This document shows positions 24,747-33,288 of a DNA stretch of 39,087 nucleotides, one piece after another; the stretch's first letter is position 1; each line of letters opens with the position of its first letter. The notes beneath the pieces were generated by a model, which had not been told where the DNA came from, made no database searches, and saw only the letters and a list, made by a program, of their open reading frames with translations. Position numbers and translations under genes: made by a program. This DNA is from Candidatus Hydrogenedentota bacterium (GTDB taxonomy: Bacteria > Hydrogenedentota > Hydrogenedentia > Hydrogenedentales > SLHB01). Where the stretch lies: NCBI GenBank assembly GCA_016209895.1, contig JACQVH010000245.1, positions 1-39,087 of the forward strand, written 5' to 3'.

Positions 24747-25910
24747 TTGCCGAAAACGTGTAAGCTTGTGGTCCACGCGGGACCTCACGATCGGTTTTGG
24801 TGTCCAGTAAGTTCATATATACCAATAGGTTATAAAGAAGCATCCAATCTCATATTGACTGATGCCGCGAGCGGAGAGAGCATCCCCTGTCAGGTAAGTT
24901 CGACCAAGAACGGAACACTACTTACGTGGCTCGTAAATGGGTTGAAAGCCGATGTGACGCAGATTCTGGAGGCGAGGGTCATCCCCGAACAAGCTATCAA
25001 GCCCAAAGTTCGGCTCTGCAACGACGACTTGCGCCATCGAATTGAAGTGCGTATTGGCAGGTCCTTCTTTACCGCGTATAACTATGGCTCGGAATGGGTT
25101 AGACCTTTTCTCTATCCGGTAATTGGTCCGCTTGGAACGCAGATCACCCGGAACTGGCCGATGGTGGATGGCATCGAAGGGGAGCACAAAGATCATCCGC
25201 ACCACAAGTCCATCTGGGTCGCCTATGGCGAGTGCAACAAGGTGGACAATTGGAGCGAGGAGGCGGGTCATGGATGGCAGAGGCACCGCAAGCTCTCGGA
25301 AGTGGTTTCTGGCCCGGTATTCGGACGGATTACCGCAATCAACGATTGGTGTACGCCCAAAGGCCGTAAGCAATTCGAGGAAACGCGTCAGTTGACATTC
25401 TATGCGCTACCCGGGAACCGCCGGCTCTTTGATCTCCAGGTGACATTTCGCATGACTGAAGGTCGGATCGTGTTTACGGACACCAAGGAAGGCGGTCTCG
25501 TATCGGTGCGAGTGGCCAGTTCGATGGACGTTCGCAATGGCGGGAAAATTGAGAATGGGTACGGCGGGATCAATGAGGGAGAGGCTTGGGGCAAGAGCGC
25601 TCCTTGGTGCGATTATAGCGGTCCGGTAGACGGCAAGTATGTGGGATTGGCGATACTTGACCACGAGTCCAATCCTCGGTATCCGACGGGCTGGCACGTG
25701 CGCGACTATGGGCTGATGACCGCTAATTGCTTCGCCTGGAGGTACTATCGTCCGGAAGCAAAGCTGCGGGGAGACATGATTTTTGGGAAAGGGAGCGCCA
25801 CGACGTGGCGCTATCGGCTATACCTCCATCCGGGGGACGCGCAACGGGGCCGGGTGGCGGCGCGTTTCGTGGATTTTGTGGCGCCACCCAAAGTCGAGGT
25901 GCAATCCTGA
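24747..25910 (+). CDS. DUF6807 (PmoA-like) family protein
   Basis: A cytosolic protein of 387 residues of the family annotated as methane oxygenase PmoA/DUF6807. It is unrelated to particulate methane monooxygenase despite the name and is common in Planctomycetota-type and other polymer-degrading bacteria. Typical stretches are MVDGIEGEHKDHPHHKSIWVAYG (the HPHH motif), GRIVFTDTKEGGLVSVRVASSM, GAWG-like GEAWGKSAPWCDYSG and GLAILDHESNPRYPTGWHVRDYGL. The start is proposed as TTG at 24747 because AGGAG lies 7 bp upstream and the family begins near here; the open frame extends back to 24339, but that part would overlap the divergent small gene. The role is unknown; a carbohydrate-related enzyme or lectin-like fold is suspected. 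Confidence 0.82.
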   Translation: MPKTCKLVVHAGPHDRFWCPVSSYIPIGYKEASNLILTDAASGESIPCQVSSTKNGTLLTWLVNGLKADVTQILEARVIPEQAIKPKVRLCNDDLRHRIEVRIGRSFFTAYNYGSEWVRPFLYPVIGPLGTQITRNWPMVDGIEGEHKDHPHHKSIWVAYGECNKVDNWSEEAGHGWQRHRKLSEVVSGPVFGRITAINDWCTPKGRKQFEETRQLTFYALPGNRRLFDLQVTFRMTEGRIVFTDTKEGGLVSVRVASSMDVRNGGKIENGYGGINEGEAWGKSAPWCDYSGPVDGKYVGLAILDHESNPRYPTGWHVRDYGLMTANCFAWRYYRPEAKLRGDMIFGKGSATTWRYRLYLHPGDAQRGRVAARFVDFVAPPKVEVQS

Positions 25911-26009
25911 CAGCGAACCGAGGCTTCCGTCTTAGTAACCTCTCCGACTGAAGCTGGGATGGGCAACAGCGGGGGCGAGACCGGGATTGCAGCAGGCAGC
26001 GAGGCAAGA

Positions 26010-27344
26010 ATGGCGAAGAAAGCGGGCAAACCAGAACGAAAGAAGCAGGCCGTGGCCTCACGCAAGAAAGTCGTGTCGGCGAAGCGCCGTGCGGCGGTGC
26101 TCAAGCGCGTGAAGCCGAAATCGTCAGAAACCAAGCCGGCGTCCAAGAAGATCAAGACACGGTCGGTCCCGACAAGACCCCTGGCCAACCGTACGGGCCC
26201 CGCGCTTCGTCCTTTACCGACGAATAAGGCCACGCCGGGCATCCGGCCGCTGGCGACGCGGAAACCATTGGCGCCGCGTCGGCTGATGCTGCCGCCCAAA
26301 ATCGTCAGCGCGCAACCGATAACCGTGCCGGCGCCGATTCGTCCCCGGCCGGTAATCAAGACCAAGATGCTTTCGCGAGAGTTCCTGATGGAGCTTTCCA
26401 AAGCGATTCGAGACGCCGTGGCGCCATCCGTCCGTGCGGTCCGCGGACGGGAAGTGGTGGGCCAGGCGACCAGCGGCGATGCGACGTTCCAGCTCGATAA
26501 GACCGCGGAAAAGGCGCTCCTCGCGTTTCTCAAGAGCGCGAAGATGTCGGTGGCGTATTACTCGGAAGACACGGGATACACGACCTTCACGAGCGGGCCG
26601 CCGCAGCACCTGCTGATCGTGGACCCGATTGACGGCACGCGCGCGGCCAAGAGCGGCTTCGAGAGTTGCGTGGTCGCCGTGGGCAGCACGCGGGTCATCG
26701 AACGTCCTCACATGGCGGACGTGGACAACGGCTGTGTGGTGGAAATCCTGGGAGACAAGGCCTTCTACGCGGAACGCGGGCAGGGCGCGCGAATTTATGT
26801 AGACGGACATGCCCGCAAGGCGCGACTCTCCACGAATACGAATTTGGAAACGGTGACGTGGGCGATGACGGTGCCGGCGCGTCCCGCCGAACTGGTGTTT
26901 CCGACCGCCGCGAAGCTGATTGACCTGACCAGCCTGAAAGGCGGTTTTTTTGCCTGCAACAGTACGTCGTACAGCCTCACCCGGCTGTTGACCAATCAAC
27001 TGGACGCCTGCGTGGATTTTGCGAACCGATACCTGCGGGACATTCCGGCCGCGGTCCGCGACCAATTCATTAACGCGGGTCGCGGCATTGTGCTGGGTAT
27101 TGCGCCGTATGATATCGCGGCCTCGTTGCTGATTGCGCAGGAGGCCGGGTGCACGGTGACGGATGCGTACGGGAAGAACTTTGATGACGTGCTGTTGCTC
27201 GATAGTTCGGAGGCGAACCACCAGTCCATGGTCGCGGCGGCCAACGCGGAACTTCACCAGAAACTTCTCAGCTTCTTTGACACCCGCATCAATCAGTTTG
27301 AACAACTCTTAAAGCGCCGGGCGGAACTGACCGCTCACGTGTAA
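26010..27344 (+). CDS. Inositol monophosphatase/FBPase-fold enzyme with basic N-terminal tail
   Basis: A 444-residue protein. Residues 1-115 are a Lys/Arg/Ala/Pro-rich tail (AKKAGKPERKKQAVASRKK and similar) like histone-H1-type or nucleic-acid-binding tails. The rest has the inositol monophosphatase fold: SED with the metal Glu186, DPIDGT at 205-210 (catalytic Asp residues) and YDIAASLLIAQEAGCTVTD, equivalent to the usual WDxAA motif. Activity is Mg-dependent dephosphorylation of a sugar or polyol phosphate; fructose-1,6-bisphosphate is plausible because zwf follows 13 bp downstream and is probably co-transcribed. The start at 26010 follows GAGG at 6 bp; an upstream ATG at 25959 is possible. 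Confidence 0.82.
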   Translation: MAKKAGKPERKKQAVASRKKVVSAKRRAAVLKRVKPKSSETKPASKKIKTRSVPTRPLANRTGPALRPLPTNKATPGIRPLATRKPLAPRRLMLPPKIVSAQPITVPAPIRPRPVIKTKMLSREFLMELSKAIRDAVAPSVRAVRGREVVGQATSGDATFQLDKTAEKALLAFLKSAKMSVAYYSEDTGYTTFTSGPPQHLLIVDPIDGTRAAKSGFESCVVAVGSTRVIERPHMADVDNGCVVEILGDKAFYAERGQGARIYVDGHARKARLSTNTNLETVTWAMTVPARPAELVFPTAAKLIDLTSLKGGFFACNSTSYSLTRLLTNQLDACVDFANRYLRDIPAAVRDQFINAGRGIVLGIAPYDIAASLLIAQEAGCTVTDAYGKNFDDVLLLDSSEANHQSMVAAANAELHQKLLSFFDTRINQFEQLLKRRAELTAHV

Positions 27345-27357
27345 TCGGGAGTCCATT

Positions 27358-28899
27358 ATGGCCGCACAACCCAAGGCGGTATTCCACGGGGAAGCGACAC
27401 CGGCGGACCATGCACGCTATCGCGTCGGCCCGGAACAGATGGCGACGGTGGTCATTTTCGGGGCGACCGGCGATCTTGCGGGCCGTAAACTCGTCCCCGC
27501 GCTCTTTAACCTGTGGGCCGCCGACTTTCTGCCGAAACGGTTGGCGGTGGTGGGCGTGGCGCGCCGCAGCAAAAGCGATGACAATTATCGCAGCGAAATG
27601 TGCGAGGCGCTGAAGAAATTTTCGCGCACGGTCCGTGGTCTTGGCGAGACCTGCGATCCTTTCATTTCGAATCTATCGTATTGTCCCCTGGATTTCTCCG
27701 ACCACCGGGGCTTTGCCGATCTGGGCCGCCGGTTGGGTGAGATCGAGGCTGCGGCGGGCCTGCCCGGGCATCGGTTATATTATCTCGCCACGTCTCCGGA
27801 ATACTTTGCCGCTATCATTGAGCAACTGGGCAAGGCGGGATTGATCCATGCGCGCGGCGCGTCCCAGTGGACCCGCGTGGTGGTTGAAAAGCCATTCGGC
27901 CACGACCTCGATTCGGCGCTGGCGCTGAATTCCCAGATTCGCGCCGTTCTGGCGGAGGAACAGGTATACCGCATTGATCATTATCTGGGCAAAGACACCG
28001 TCCAGAACATCTTCGCGTTCCGGTTCGGCAACGCTATTTTCGAGCCGCTGTTCAATCAGAACTACGTGAACCACGTGCAAATTACGGTGGCCGAGACGAT
28101 TGGGATGGAGGAGCGGCGGGGGGAGTTTTACGACAAGACCGGCGCGTTGCGGGACGTGGTCCAAAACCACGCGTTGCAATTGCTGTGCCTTGTCGCCATG
28201 GAGCCCCCGGCCGCGTTTGCGCCGAAGGAAATCCGTGACGAGAAGGTCAAGGTGTTGAGTTCCGTATCCGTACCCCGGCAGGACCGGCTGGAAACCTGGC
28301 TGGTGCGGGGGCAATACACGGAAGGGCCCAATGTGAAGGGATATCTTTCGGAGGCGGGGGTTTCGCCGAATTCCACAACGGAGACTTATGTCGCGGTGCG
28401 CGCCACCATAGAAAATTGGCGGTGGGCCGGCGTGCCCTTTTTTGTCCGCACCGGCAAACGCTTGAAGGAGCGTGTCACGGAGATCGTGGTGCAGTTCAAG
28501 GAACCACCGACGCACTACTTCCGAAAGCTCGGTTTGGAAACGCTACCGACCAACGTGCTGGTATTTCGCATTCAACCGGACGAGGCAATCGCGCTCACGT
28601 TCAACGCGAAGCCGCCCGGTATGGAATTCCAAGTCGAGCCCGTAGACATGGATTTCGACTATGGGCAGGCGTTCAATGAAGCCTTGCCGGACGCCTATGA
28701 ACGGTTGCTGCTGGACGCCTTGCGGGGCGATTCGTCGCTGTTTACCCGGGCCGACGAAGTCGAAAACGCCTGGCGAATCATCGGCGAAATCGAGGAGGCA
28801 AGTAAGCTCCCACCAGAACTGTATCGCCCGGGCACGTGGGGTCCGACCGCGGCGAGCCGGCTGTTCGCACGTTGCCGGGGAGATTGGCGGAATCCGTGA
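27358..28899 (+). CDS. zwf: Glucose-6-phosphate 1-dehydrogenase
   Basis: A 513-residue G6PD, full length. It oxidises glucose 6-phosphate to 6-phosphogluconolactone with NAD(P)+ in the oxidative pentose phosphate or Entner-Doudoroff route. The dinucleotide fingerprint is GATGDLAGRKL (35-45) and the active-site signature RIDHYLGK (205-212) includes the catalytic His of the HYLGK motif and the substrate-binding Lys212. Also visible are VVEKPFGHDLDSA, FRFGNAIFEPLFNQNYVNHVQI and PFFVRTGKRLKERVTEIVVQFK. It starts 13 bp after the phosphatase with a GGGAG site. The stop is followed at once by a 9-bp repeat array. I see no 6-phosphogluconolactonase or gnd in the window. Confidence 0.97.
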   Translation: MAAQPKAVFHGEATPADHARYRVGPEQMATVVIFGATGDLAGRKLVPALFNLWAADFLPKRLAVVGVARRSKSDDNYRSEMCEALKKFSRTVRGLGETCDPFISNLSYCPLDFSDHRGFADLGRRLGEIEAAAGLPGHRLYYLATSPEYFAAIIEQLGKAGLIHARGASQWTRVVVEKPFGHDLDSALALNSQIRAVLAEEQVYRIDHYLGKDTVQNIFAFRFGNAIFEPLFNQNYVNHVQITVAETIGMEERRGEFYDKTGALRDVVQNHALQLLCLVAMEPPAAFAPKEIRDEKVKVLSSVSVPRQDRLETWLVRGQYTEGPNVKGYLSEAGVSPNSTTETYVAVRATIENWRWAGVPFFVRTGKRLKERVTEIVVQFKEPPTHYFRKLGLETLPTNVLVFRIQPDEAIALTFNAKPPGMEFQVEPVDMDFDYGQAFNEALPDAYERLLLDALRGDSSLFTRADEVENAWRIIGEIEEASKLPPELYRPGTWGPTAASRLFARCRGDWRNP

Positions 28900-28955
28900 T
28901 GGACCGTATGGACCCGATGGCCGGGGACGAACACGGACAGGCACGGACAAACAGG
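28899..28955. repeat. 9- and 10-bp repeats downstream of zwf
   Basis: Three 9-bp ATGG-units (ATGGACCGT, ATGGACCCG, ATGGCCGGG at 28899-28925) are followed by three 10-bp GAC-units (28926-28955, GACnnnCAnG). The 9-bp part resembles the reverse complement of the array at 1172-1216. Confidence 0.6.
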
Positions 28956-28983
28956 GACGTGCGCGGCGGGATGAGTCGGGGGA

Positions 28984-30084
28984 TCAGCGCGTTAGGACTG
29001 CTTCCTCGATAATCGCCAGCACTTGATCGAGATGGAGAACCTGGTTCGCGAGATACTTGACGGGATTCCGGTCCTGGTAGTGGCCGTCGAGTTCGGGCGT
29101 TGAAAGAATCGCGTCGCGGTAGAGCGTGATCGTCCCGCGACGGAATTCGAGCATGCCCATCGAGCACAGGTACTTCAGAGTTTGATGGATTTCTCCCGCC
29201 AGGTCGGCACGGGCCGCGGGGTCCACCGGGTTTTCGGCGATTGCCTGGAACACTTTACCCAATACTTCGCAGAGATGCGGCAACGTAAACTGATTCGCAA
29301 AACCGTGCAGGCATTGCAAGTAACACCATGCGCTCAGCACCTGCGGCACGTTGATCTCGGCCAGACTGCCGATGCGCTCGAGCAACTGAAAGTCCAATTC
29401 GCGCAGCCGCGCGCGGTCACTATCCGGTGGTAGGTAGAGCGGCTCGCCAAAACAAAGGGTGCTTCGCCGGCTCACGGGATTGTAGGACCGCGCCATCGGT
29501 ACCGCCGCGACGCGGAGGTTCGGGTGACCGCGCTGCGCCTGTGCGATGAGGAATCCCACGCTTCCGGGTTCGCCGTGTTCGTCACGGTACTCGAAAAACA
29601 ATCCGCTGCGCGTGCGCGTGCGACCGGGGAAAATCATGAAACTCTCGCCGTCGCGCAGTAGCCGGACAAACGGCCGGAGTTGGCTCAGCGTCACGCGGTC
29701 ACGGTGGATGGTGATCCCGCCGCACAGTTGGAGAATCTCGTTGCCGTCAATCAGCCGCGAGTTGAGGAGACCGGGTTCGAAGAAATCATCCCGCATCATG
29801 GCGTGAGGTAGAATGACATCGCTGGTCTCCGAAACCGCGATAAACATGAAGCAGGGATCGTCCAGCCTCATGTGATTACCGGCGAAAACCGCGGGGCCGC
29901 GCATCGGGCAGTGCTCCTTCCCCACGACGCGGAAGGGACGGCCGCGACGAACGATCTGGCCCACCACTTCTTTTACTTCGCGCCGCACGTCCATGAACGT
30001 GGGTTGGGCCGTAAGGCCCACGCGGTACAGCAAGTACCGCGCGAATCGCAGAAAGACTACCAGCCAGCAGCGCAACGCGTTCAT
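28984..30084 (-). CDS. PlsC-like glycerolipid acyltransferase
   Basis: A 366-residue protein with an acyltransferase domain of the 1-acylglycerol-3-phosphate acyltransferase (PlsC) superfamily. It transfers acyl groups to glycerophosphate or related acceptors at the inner membrane. The catalytic NHxxxxD motif is seen as AGNHMRLDDPCF (His and Asp), and motif III as FPGRTRTRSG. Motif III normally reads FPEGTR, so the Glu-Gly is replaced by Gly-Arg, an oddity. The GEPLYLPPDSDRARLREL segment and a long helical C-terminus (about 220-366) make it larger than classical PlsC. The hydrophobic N-terminus (CWLVVFLRFARYLLYRVGL) could act as a membrane anchor. The gene stands alone, divergent from the permease. 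Confidence 0.8.
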   Translation of the reverse strand: MNALRCWLVVFLRFARYLLYRVGLTAQPTFMDVRREVKEVVGQIVRRGRPFRVVGKEHCPMRGPAVFAGNHMRLDDPCFMFIAVSETSDVILPHAMMRDDFFEPGLLNSRLIDGNEILQLCGGITIHRDRVTLSQLRPFVRLLRDGESFMIFPGRTRTRSGLFFEYRDEHGEPGSVGFLIAQAQRGHPNLRVAAVPMARSYNPVSRRSTLCFGEPLYLPPDSDRARLRELDFQLLERIGSLAEINVPQVLSAWCYLQCLHGFANQFTLPHLCEVLGKVFQAIAENPVDPAARADLAGEIHQTLKYLCSMGMLEFRRGTITLYRDAILSTPELDGHYQDRNPVKYLANQVLHLDQVLAIIEEAVLTR

Positions 30085-30122
30085 AGTGGGCGAATTCTAG
30101 CGACCGGAAACTCGGTGGACAA

Positions 30123-30150
30123 GTAGCGCCGGCAAGCATGGCGACGCTAC
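30123..30150. repeat. Hairpin-forming palindrome between divergent genes
   Basis: GTAGCG (30123-30128) is complementary to CGCTAC (30145-30150), with an inner GCC/GGC pair. It lies between divergent promoters of the acyltransferase and TauE/SafE genes and is similar to 23916-23947. Confidence 0.4.
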
Positions 30151-30214
30151 GGAATAGGCTGATCATAGTCCAATCAATTTGGTACACTGCCCCGAACCTT
30201 TGCTTTTGATTTTG

Positions 30215-31009
30215 ATGGATTCTCCATTCTTTTATATCGCGATGCTGGTTCTCGGACTGGCCGTCGGCCTGATCAGCGCGGCGCTGGGTGTGGGCGGCGG
30301 TATATTGATGGTGCCGGCGTTCCTGGCGTTTGTGCCGGGCATGGACCCGCATACCGCGAAAGGGACCAGTCTTTTCGCCATTGTTTTCATTGCGGCGCAG
30401 AACACGTGGCGGATGCGACGGGCCGGCGTAAAGGCACCGCGTCGGCTGACGGCAATCCTGGTGGCTGGGTCCATTCTGGGTGGTTACGGCGGCGGGTGGG
30501 CCAGCACGTTCCTACCCGGGGAGGTGATCCTCTGGTTGTTTATCACCCTGTTGACGTTGCTCGGGATTCGTACGTTCATGCTGGACGCCAAAGCCGTATC
30601 GGACGATGAAGTGCGCTCTCGAAACGGGGTCGCCTTTGCGATAGCGCTGGTGAATGGCGTGGTCTCCGCCATGACCGGCGTCGGCGGAGGCATCGTAATG
30701 GTTCCCATGAGTTTGCTGGCGCGCATTGTCACCAATGAGCGCGTGGTGGCGCTGTCCAATTCCGTCATGATTTTCACCTGCCTTGCCGGGTCGGCGGCGC
30801 ATGTCTTTGCGCCCCAGATTGCGCAAATACCTTGGACGTATGGACAGATCAACGTGGCCGTGGCGGCGCTGGTGTTTGCGGGGACTTGGATGGGCGCTCC
30901 GTTGGGGCAGATCATCAATGAGAAGCTTACGCTTGCCCGGCGCCGCGTGGTGATGGGGGCGCTCCTCCTGGTAATCGCAGTTCAGCTCGTGTTTAGGGCG
31001 CTGGGATAA
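30215..31009 (+). CDS. TauE/SafE (DUF81) family membrane permease
   Basis: A 264-residue permease of the TauE/SafE family, with 7-8 membrane segments. These proteins are thought to export sulfite, sulfoacetate or other small organic or sulfur anions, though specificities are largely unproven. The family repeat is plain in each half: LISAALGVGGGILMVPAFLA with HTAKGTSLFAI, and GVVSAMTGVGGGIVMVPMSLLARI with ERVVALSNS. The start at ATG 30215 (MDSPFFYIAML) is preferred to a TTG at 30179, which would add a non-membrane leader; no clear ribosome site is seen. Convergent with purD. Confidence 0.9.
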   Translation: MDSPFFYIAMLVLGLAVGLISAALGVGGGILMVPAFLAFVPGMDPHTAKGTSLFAIVFIAAQNTWRMRRAGVKAPRRLTAILVAGSILGGYGGGWASTFLPGEVILWLFITLLTLLGIRTFMLDAKAVSDDEVRSRNGVAFAIALVNGVVSAMTGVGGGIVMVPMSLLARIVTNERVVALSNSVMIFTCLAGSAAHVFAPQIAQIPWTYGQINVAVAALVFAGTWMGAPLGQIINEKLTLARRRVVMGALLLVIAVQLVFRALG

Positions 31010-31050
31010 GCGATCAGCCATGGCGGTCGGCGAGGTCGGCAACCCTCCCG

Positions 31051-32352
31051 TTATGGCGTCTTTGCTGCGCAGCGGCGTTCGAGGTGGGTCAAGGCGCGGC
31101 GGCCGATATCGGTCCGATAGTGGTTTCCCTCGAAATGAATTTTAGAAACGGCGGCGTAGGCGCGCTGGATCGCGGCGGGGATATCGGACCCTCTCGCGGT
31201 CACGTTGAGCACGCGTCCCCCATTGGTAACGAGTGCTTCGCCTTGCCGTCTGGTGCCGGCATGAAACACCACGACATCGCCGTCCCGTTGGGCAGATTCG
31301 ATGCCGGTGATTACTTTGCCTTTGGGATAGTTGCCGGGATACCCGCCGGAAGCGATCACTACCGAGACACAGGCGGCGGGCAGCCATTCCAGTTTGAGGC
31401 GGTCCAAAGCGCCGTCACAACACGCGATTAGGAACGGCACGAGATCGGATTTCATCCGTGGCAAGACGACCTGCGTTTCCGGGTCGCCGAAACGACAATT
31501 GAATTCGACCACGCGCGGACCCTTTTCGGTAATCATCAAACCGGCGTATAGACAGCCGGTGTAGGGTCGGCCTTCGCGCGCCATGCCGTCCACGCAGGGA
31601 CGCAAGACGGTATTCACGACTTCGTCGAAGAGGGGCTTCGTTACGACGGGCGCGGGGGAATAGGCGCCCATCCCGCCGGTATTCGGCCCGAGGTCGCCAT
31701 CGTTGACCGGTTTGTGGTCCTGGCTGACTTCCATGGGTAGAATCGTCTTGCCGTCGGCGAAAGCCAGCACGGAAGCTTCTTCGCCTTCCAGGAATTCCTC
31801 GACTACGATGCGCGTCCCGGCGACGCCGAATACCTTCTCGACCATAGCCGCCCGGATTGACCGGACCGCCGTGTCCACGTCGTGGGCCACCGTCACGCCT
31901 TTGCCGGCGGCCAAGCCGTCCGCTTTGATTACGATGGGCGCACCGTGTTCGCGCACATAGGATTCCGCGGCCGAGGCGTCGGAGAATTCGGCATAAGTAG
32001 CCGTCGGAAGCTGATACTTGGCCATGAAACGCTTCGCGAACACCTTGCTGGCCTCCAGTTCGGCGGCGGCAGCAGTCGGCCCGAATACTTTCAGCCCGGC
32101 CGCATTGAATTGGTCCACAATGCCGCGCGACAAGGGGTCCTCAGGTCCGACCACGGTGAGATCAATCGCCTCTTCTTGCGCGAACGAGGTCAGCTTGTCC
32201 AAGTCGGCGACGGCGATATCCACGCATTCGGCGTGGCGTGCGATGCCGGGATTACCGGGTGCGCAGTATATCTTGTCTACGAGGGGACTCTGAGCAATCT
32301 TCCAGACCAGCGCGTGTTCGCGTCCCCCACTTCCGACCACCAAGACCTTCAT
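31051..32352 (-). CDS. purD: Phosphoribosylamine-glycine ligase (GAR synthetase)
   Basis: A 433-residue ATP-grasp enzyme that joins 5-phosphoribosylamine and glycine in step 2 of purine synthesis. Family landmarks: MKVLVVGSGGREHALVWKIA at the start, VVGPEDPLSRGIVDQF, IVIKADGLAAGKGVTVA, EEFLEGEEASVLAFADG, SQDHKPVNDGDLGPNTGGMGAYSPAP and FNCRFGDPETQVVLPRM. The length matches typical PurD (about 420-430). It starts 3 bp after the cyclohydrolase stop with an AGGGGAGATG-type site, so the pair forms a purHD-type operon. Confidence 0.97.
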   Translation of the reverse strand: MKVLVVGSGGREHALVWKIAQSPLVDKIYCAPGNPGIARHAECVDIAVADLDKLTSFAQEEAIDLTVVGPEDPLSRGIVDQFNAAGLKVFGPTAAAAELEASKVFAKRFMAKYQLPTATYAEFSDASAAESYVREHGAPIVIKADGLAAGKGVTVAHDVDTAVRSIRAAMVEKVFGVAGTRIVVEEFLEGEEASVLAFADGKTILPMEVSQDHKPVNDGDLGPNTGGMGAYSPAPVVTKPLFDEVVNTVLRPCVDGMAREGRPYTGCLYAGLMITEKGPRVVEFNCRFGDPETQVVLPRMKSDLVPFLIACCDGALDRLKLEWLPAACVSVVIASGGYPGNYPKGKVITGIESAQRDGDVVVFHAGTRRQGEALVTNGGRVLNVTARGSDIPAAIQRAYAAVSKIHFEGNHYRTDIGRRALTHLERRCAAKTP

Positions 32353-32355
32353 GTT

Positions 32356-32961
32356 TCATCTCCCCTGCGGTTCCATCTTGCGCAGGTAGTCCACGATGAT
32401 CCGATCGTAGTTGGCGGTGCAAGCGAACGCCTCCTGGGCGAGCCGAAACCGGGTCTCGAAAGAAACGGCGCCTTCGTGGGCGCGCAGCTCGTGCATCACG
32501 GTCGTGTAGCGTTCCGGATTCACCACGACGGTCACGTAGCGGAAATTCTTGGCGGCGGAGCGGATCATCGCCGCGCCGCCGATGTCCACCATGTCAATTG
32601 CCGCGTCCAGGGTCATTCCCGTTTGACCGATTAACGTTTCAAACGGCGCCAGATTGGCGACGACCAAGTCAATCCAGGGGAAGCCGCTTCCCTGCATCTG
32701 TTCGACGTGGAGCTTGTTATCGCGGACGCCCAACAGACCCGCGTGGACCTTCGGATGTAGCGACTTGACGCGGCCGTCCAAGAGTTCCGGAACGCCCGTG
32801 AAATCGGCGATGCTCGTGGCGGCGATGCCGGCCTCCTGTAACGTGTGAAGCGTCCCGGCCGTGCTGATGATCTCGACGCCGAAATCGGATAGGAGCCGGG
32901 CGAGATCGAGCAGGCCCGATTTGTCGGAGCAACTCATAATGGCGCGCTTAATCTTGAGCAT
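32356..32961 (-). CDS. purH: IMP cyclohydrolase (PurH N-terminal domain only)
   Basis: A protein of 201 residues corresponding to the MGS-like IMP cyclohydrolase domain of PurH, which closes the ring of FAICAR to give IMP. Landmarks: RAIMSCSDKSGLLDLARLL, GVEIISTAGTLHTLQEAGI, FTGVPELLDGRVKSLHPKVHAGLL, IDLVVANLAPFE and NVDIGGAAMIRSAAKN-like VDIGGAAMIRSAAKN. The C-terminal AICAR formyltransferase domain of bifunctional PurH (about 300 residues) is absent: the frame stops after ANYDRIIVDYLRKMEPQGR. The sequence ends cleanly with purD 3 bp on, so it looks like a genuine split gene, not a frameshift. The start at 32961 is favoured by GGAG 9 bp upstream over 33090 or 32976. Confidence 0.9.
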   Translation of the reverse strand: MLKIKRAIMSCSDKSGLLDLARLLSDFGVEIISTAGTLHTLQEAGIAATSIADFTGVPELLDGRVKSLHPKVHAGLLGVRDNKLHVEQMQGSGFPWIDLVVANLAPFETLIGQTGMTLDAAIDMVDIGGAAMIRSAAKNFRYVTVVVNPERYTTVMHELRAHEGAVSFETRFRLAQEAFACTANYDRIIVDYLRKMEPQGR

Positions 32962-33117
32962 CGGGGAAGACTCCATAGCTCGGGTCAACGGGCCATGATA
33001 ATACTGGAAGAGGCGCGCGCAATCGAGTAAAGGCTGCAGACTGTAGACCGTAGGCTGTGGGGGCAGCGGGTGGCGGGCAAACGCGTGCATATTACCTCGA
33101 TCTCGAAAACGGGTGAA

Positions 33118-33234
33118 TTCGATTGCCGTGCGCGATTACGATTAGGATGGCATGGGAGGCGGACGAGGCTCGATTACGAAAGGACGAGCACGATTCTCGA
33201 TTACGATTCTCGATTGCGAACCTCGATTACGATT
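33118..33234. repeat. CGATTACGA-type short direct repeats
   Basis: About seven copies of CGATT, often CGATTACGA, at 33118, 33133, 33171, 33191, 33198, 33211 and 33224. They occur in the roughly 330-bp spacer between purH and the diguanylate cyclase. Spacing is irregular (7-38 bp), mostly with CTCGATT as the left edge. No gene is seen in the spacer. Confidence 0.7.
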
Positions 33235-33288
33235 TCACGGAGCGGACAAGACGCTATCGGAAGCGAGTCAACATGAAGTAGAGACGGT

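Noticed and set aside
26214-27305. 363-codon open frame on the minus strand
   Set aside because: Antisense shadow of the phosphatase gene, which has DPIDGT and operon context on the plus strand.
30715-31050. Rho-independent terminator between convergent TauE/SafE and purD
   Set aside because: The 41-bp gap has no stable stem followed by a T-tract.
33118-33234. CRISPR-like array
   Set aside because: Repeat units are only 5-11 bp, spacing is irregular and there are no cas genes.
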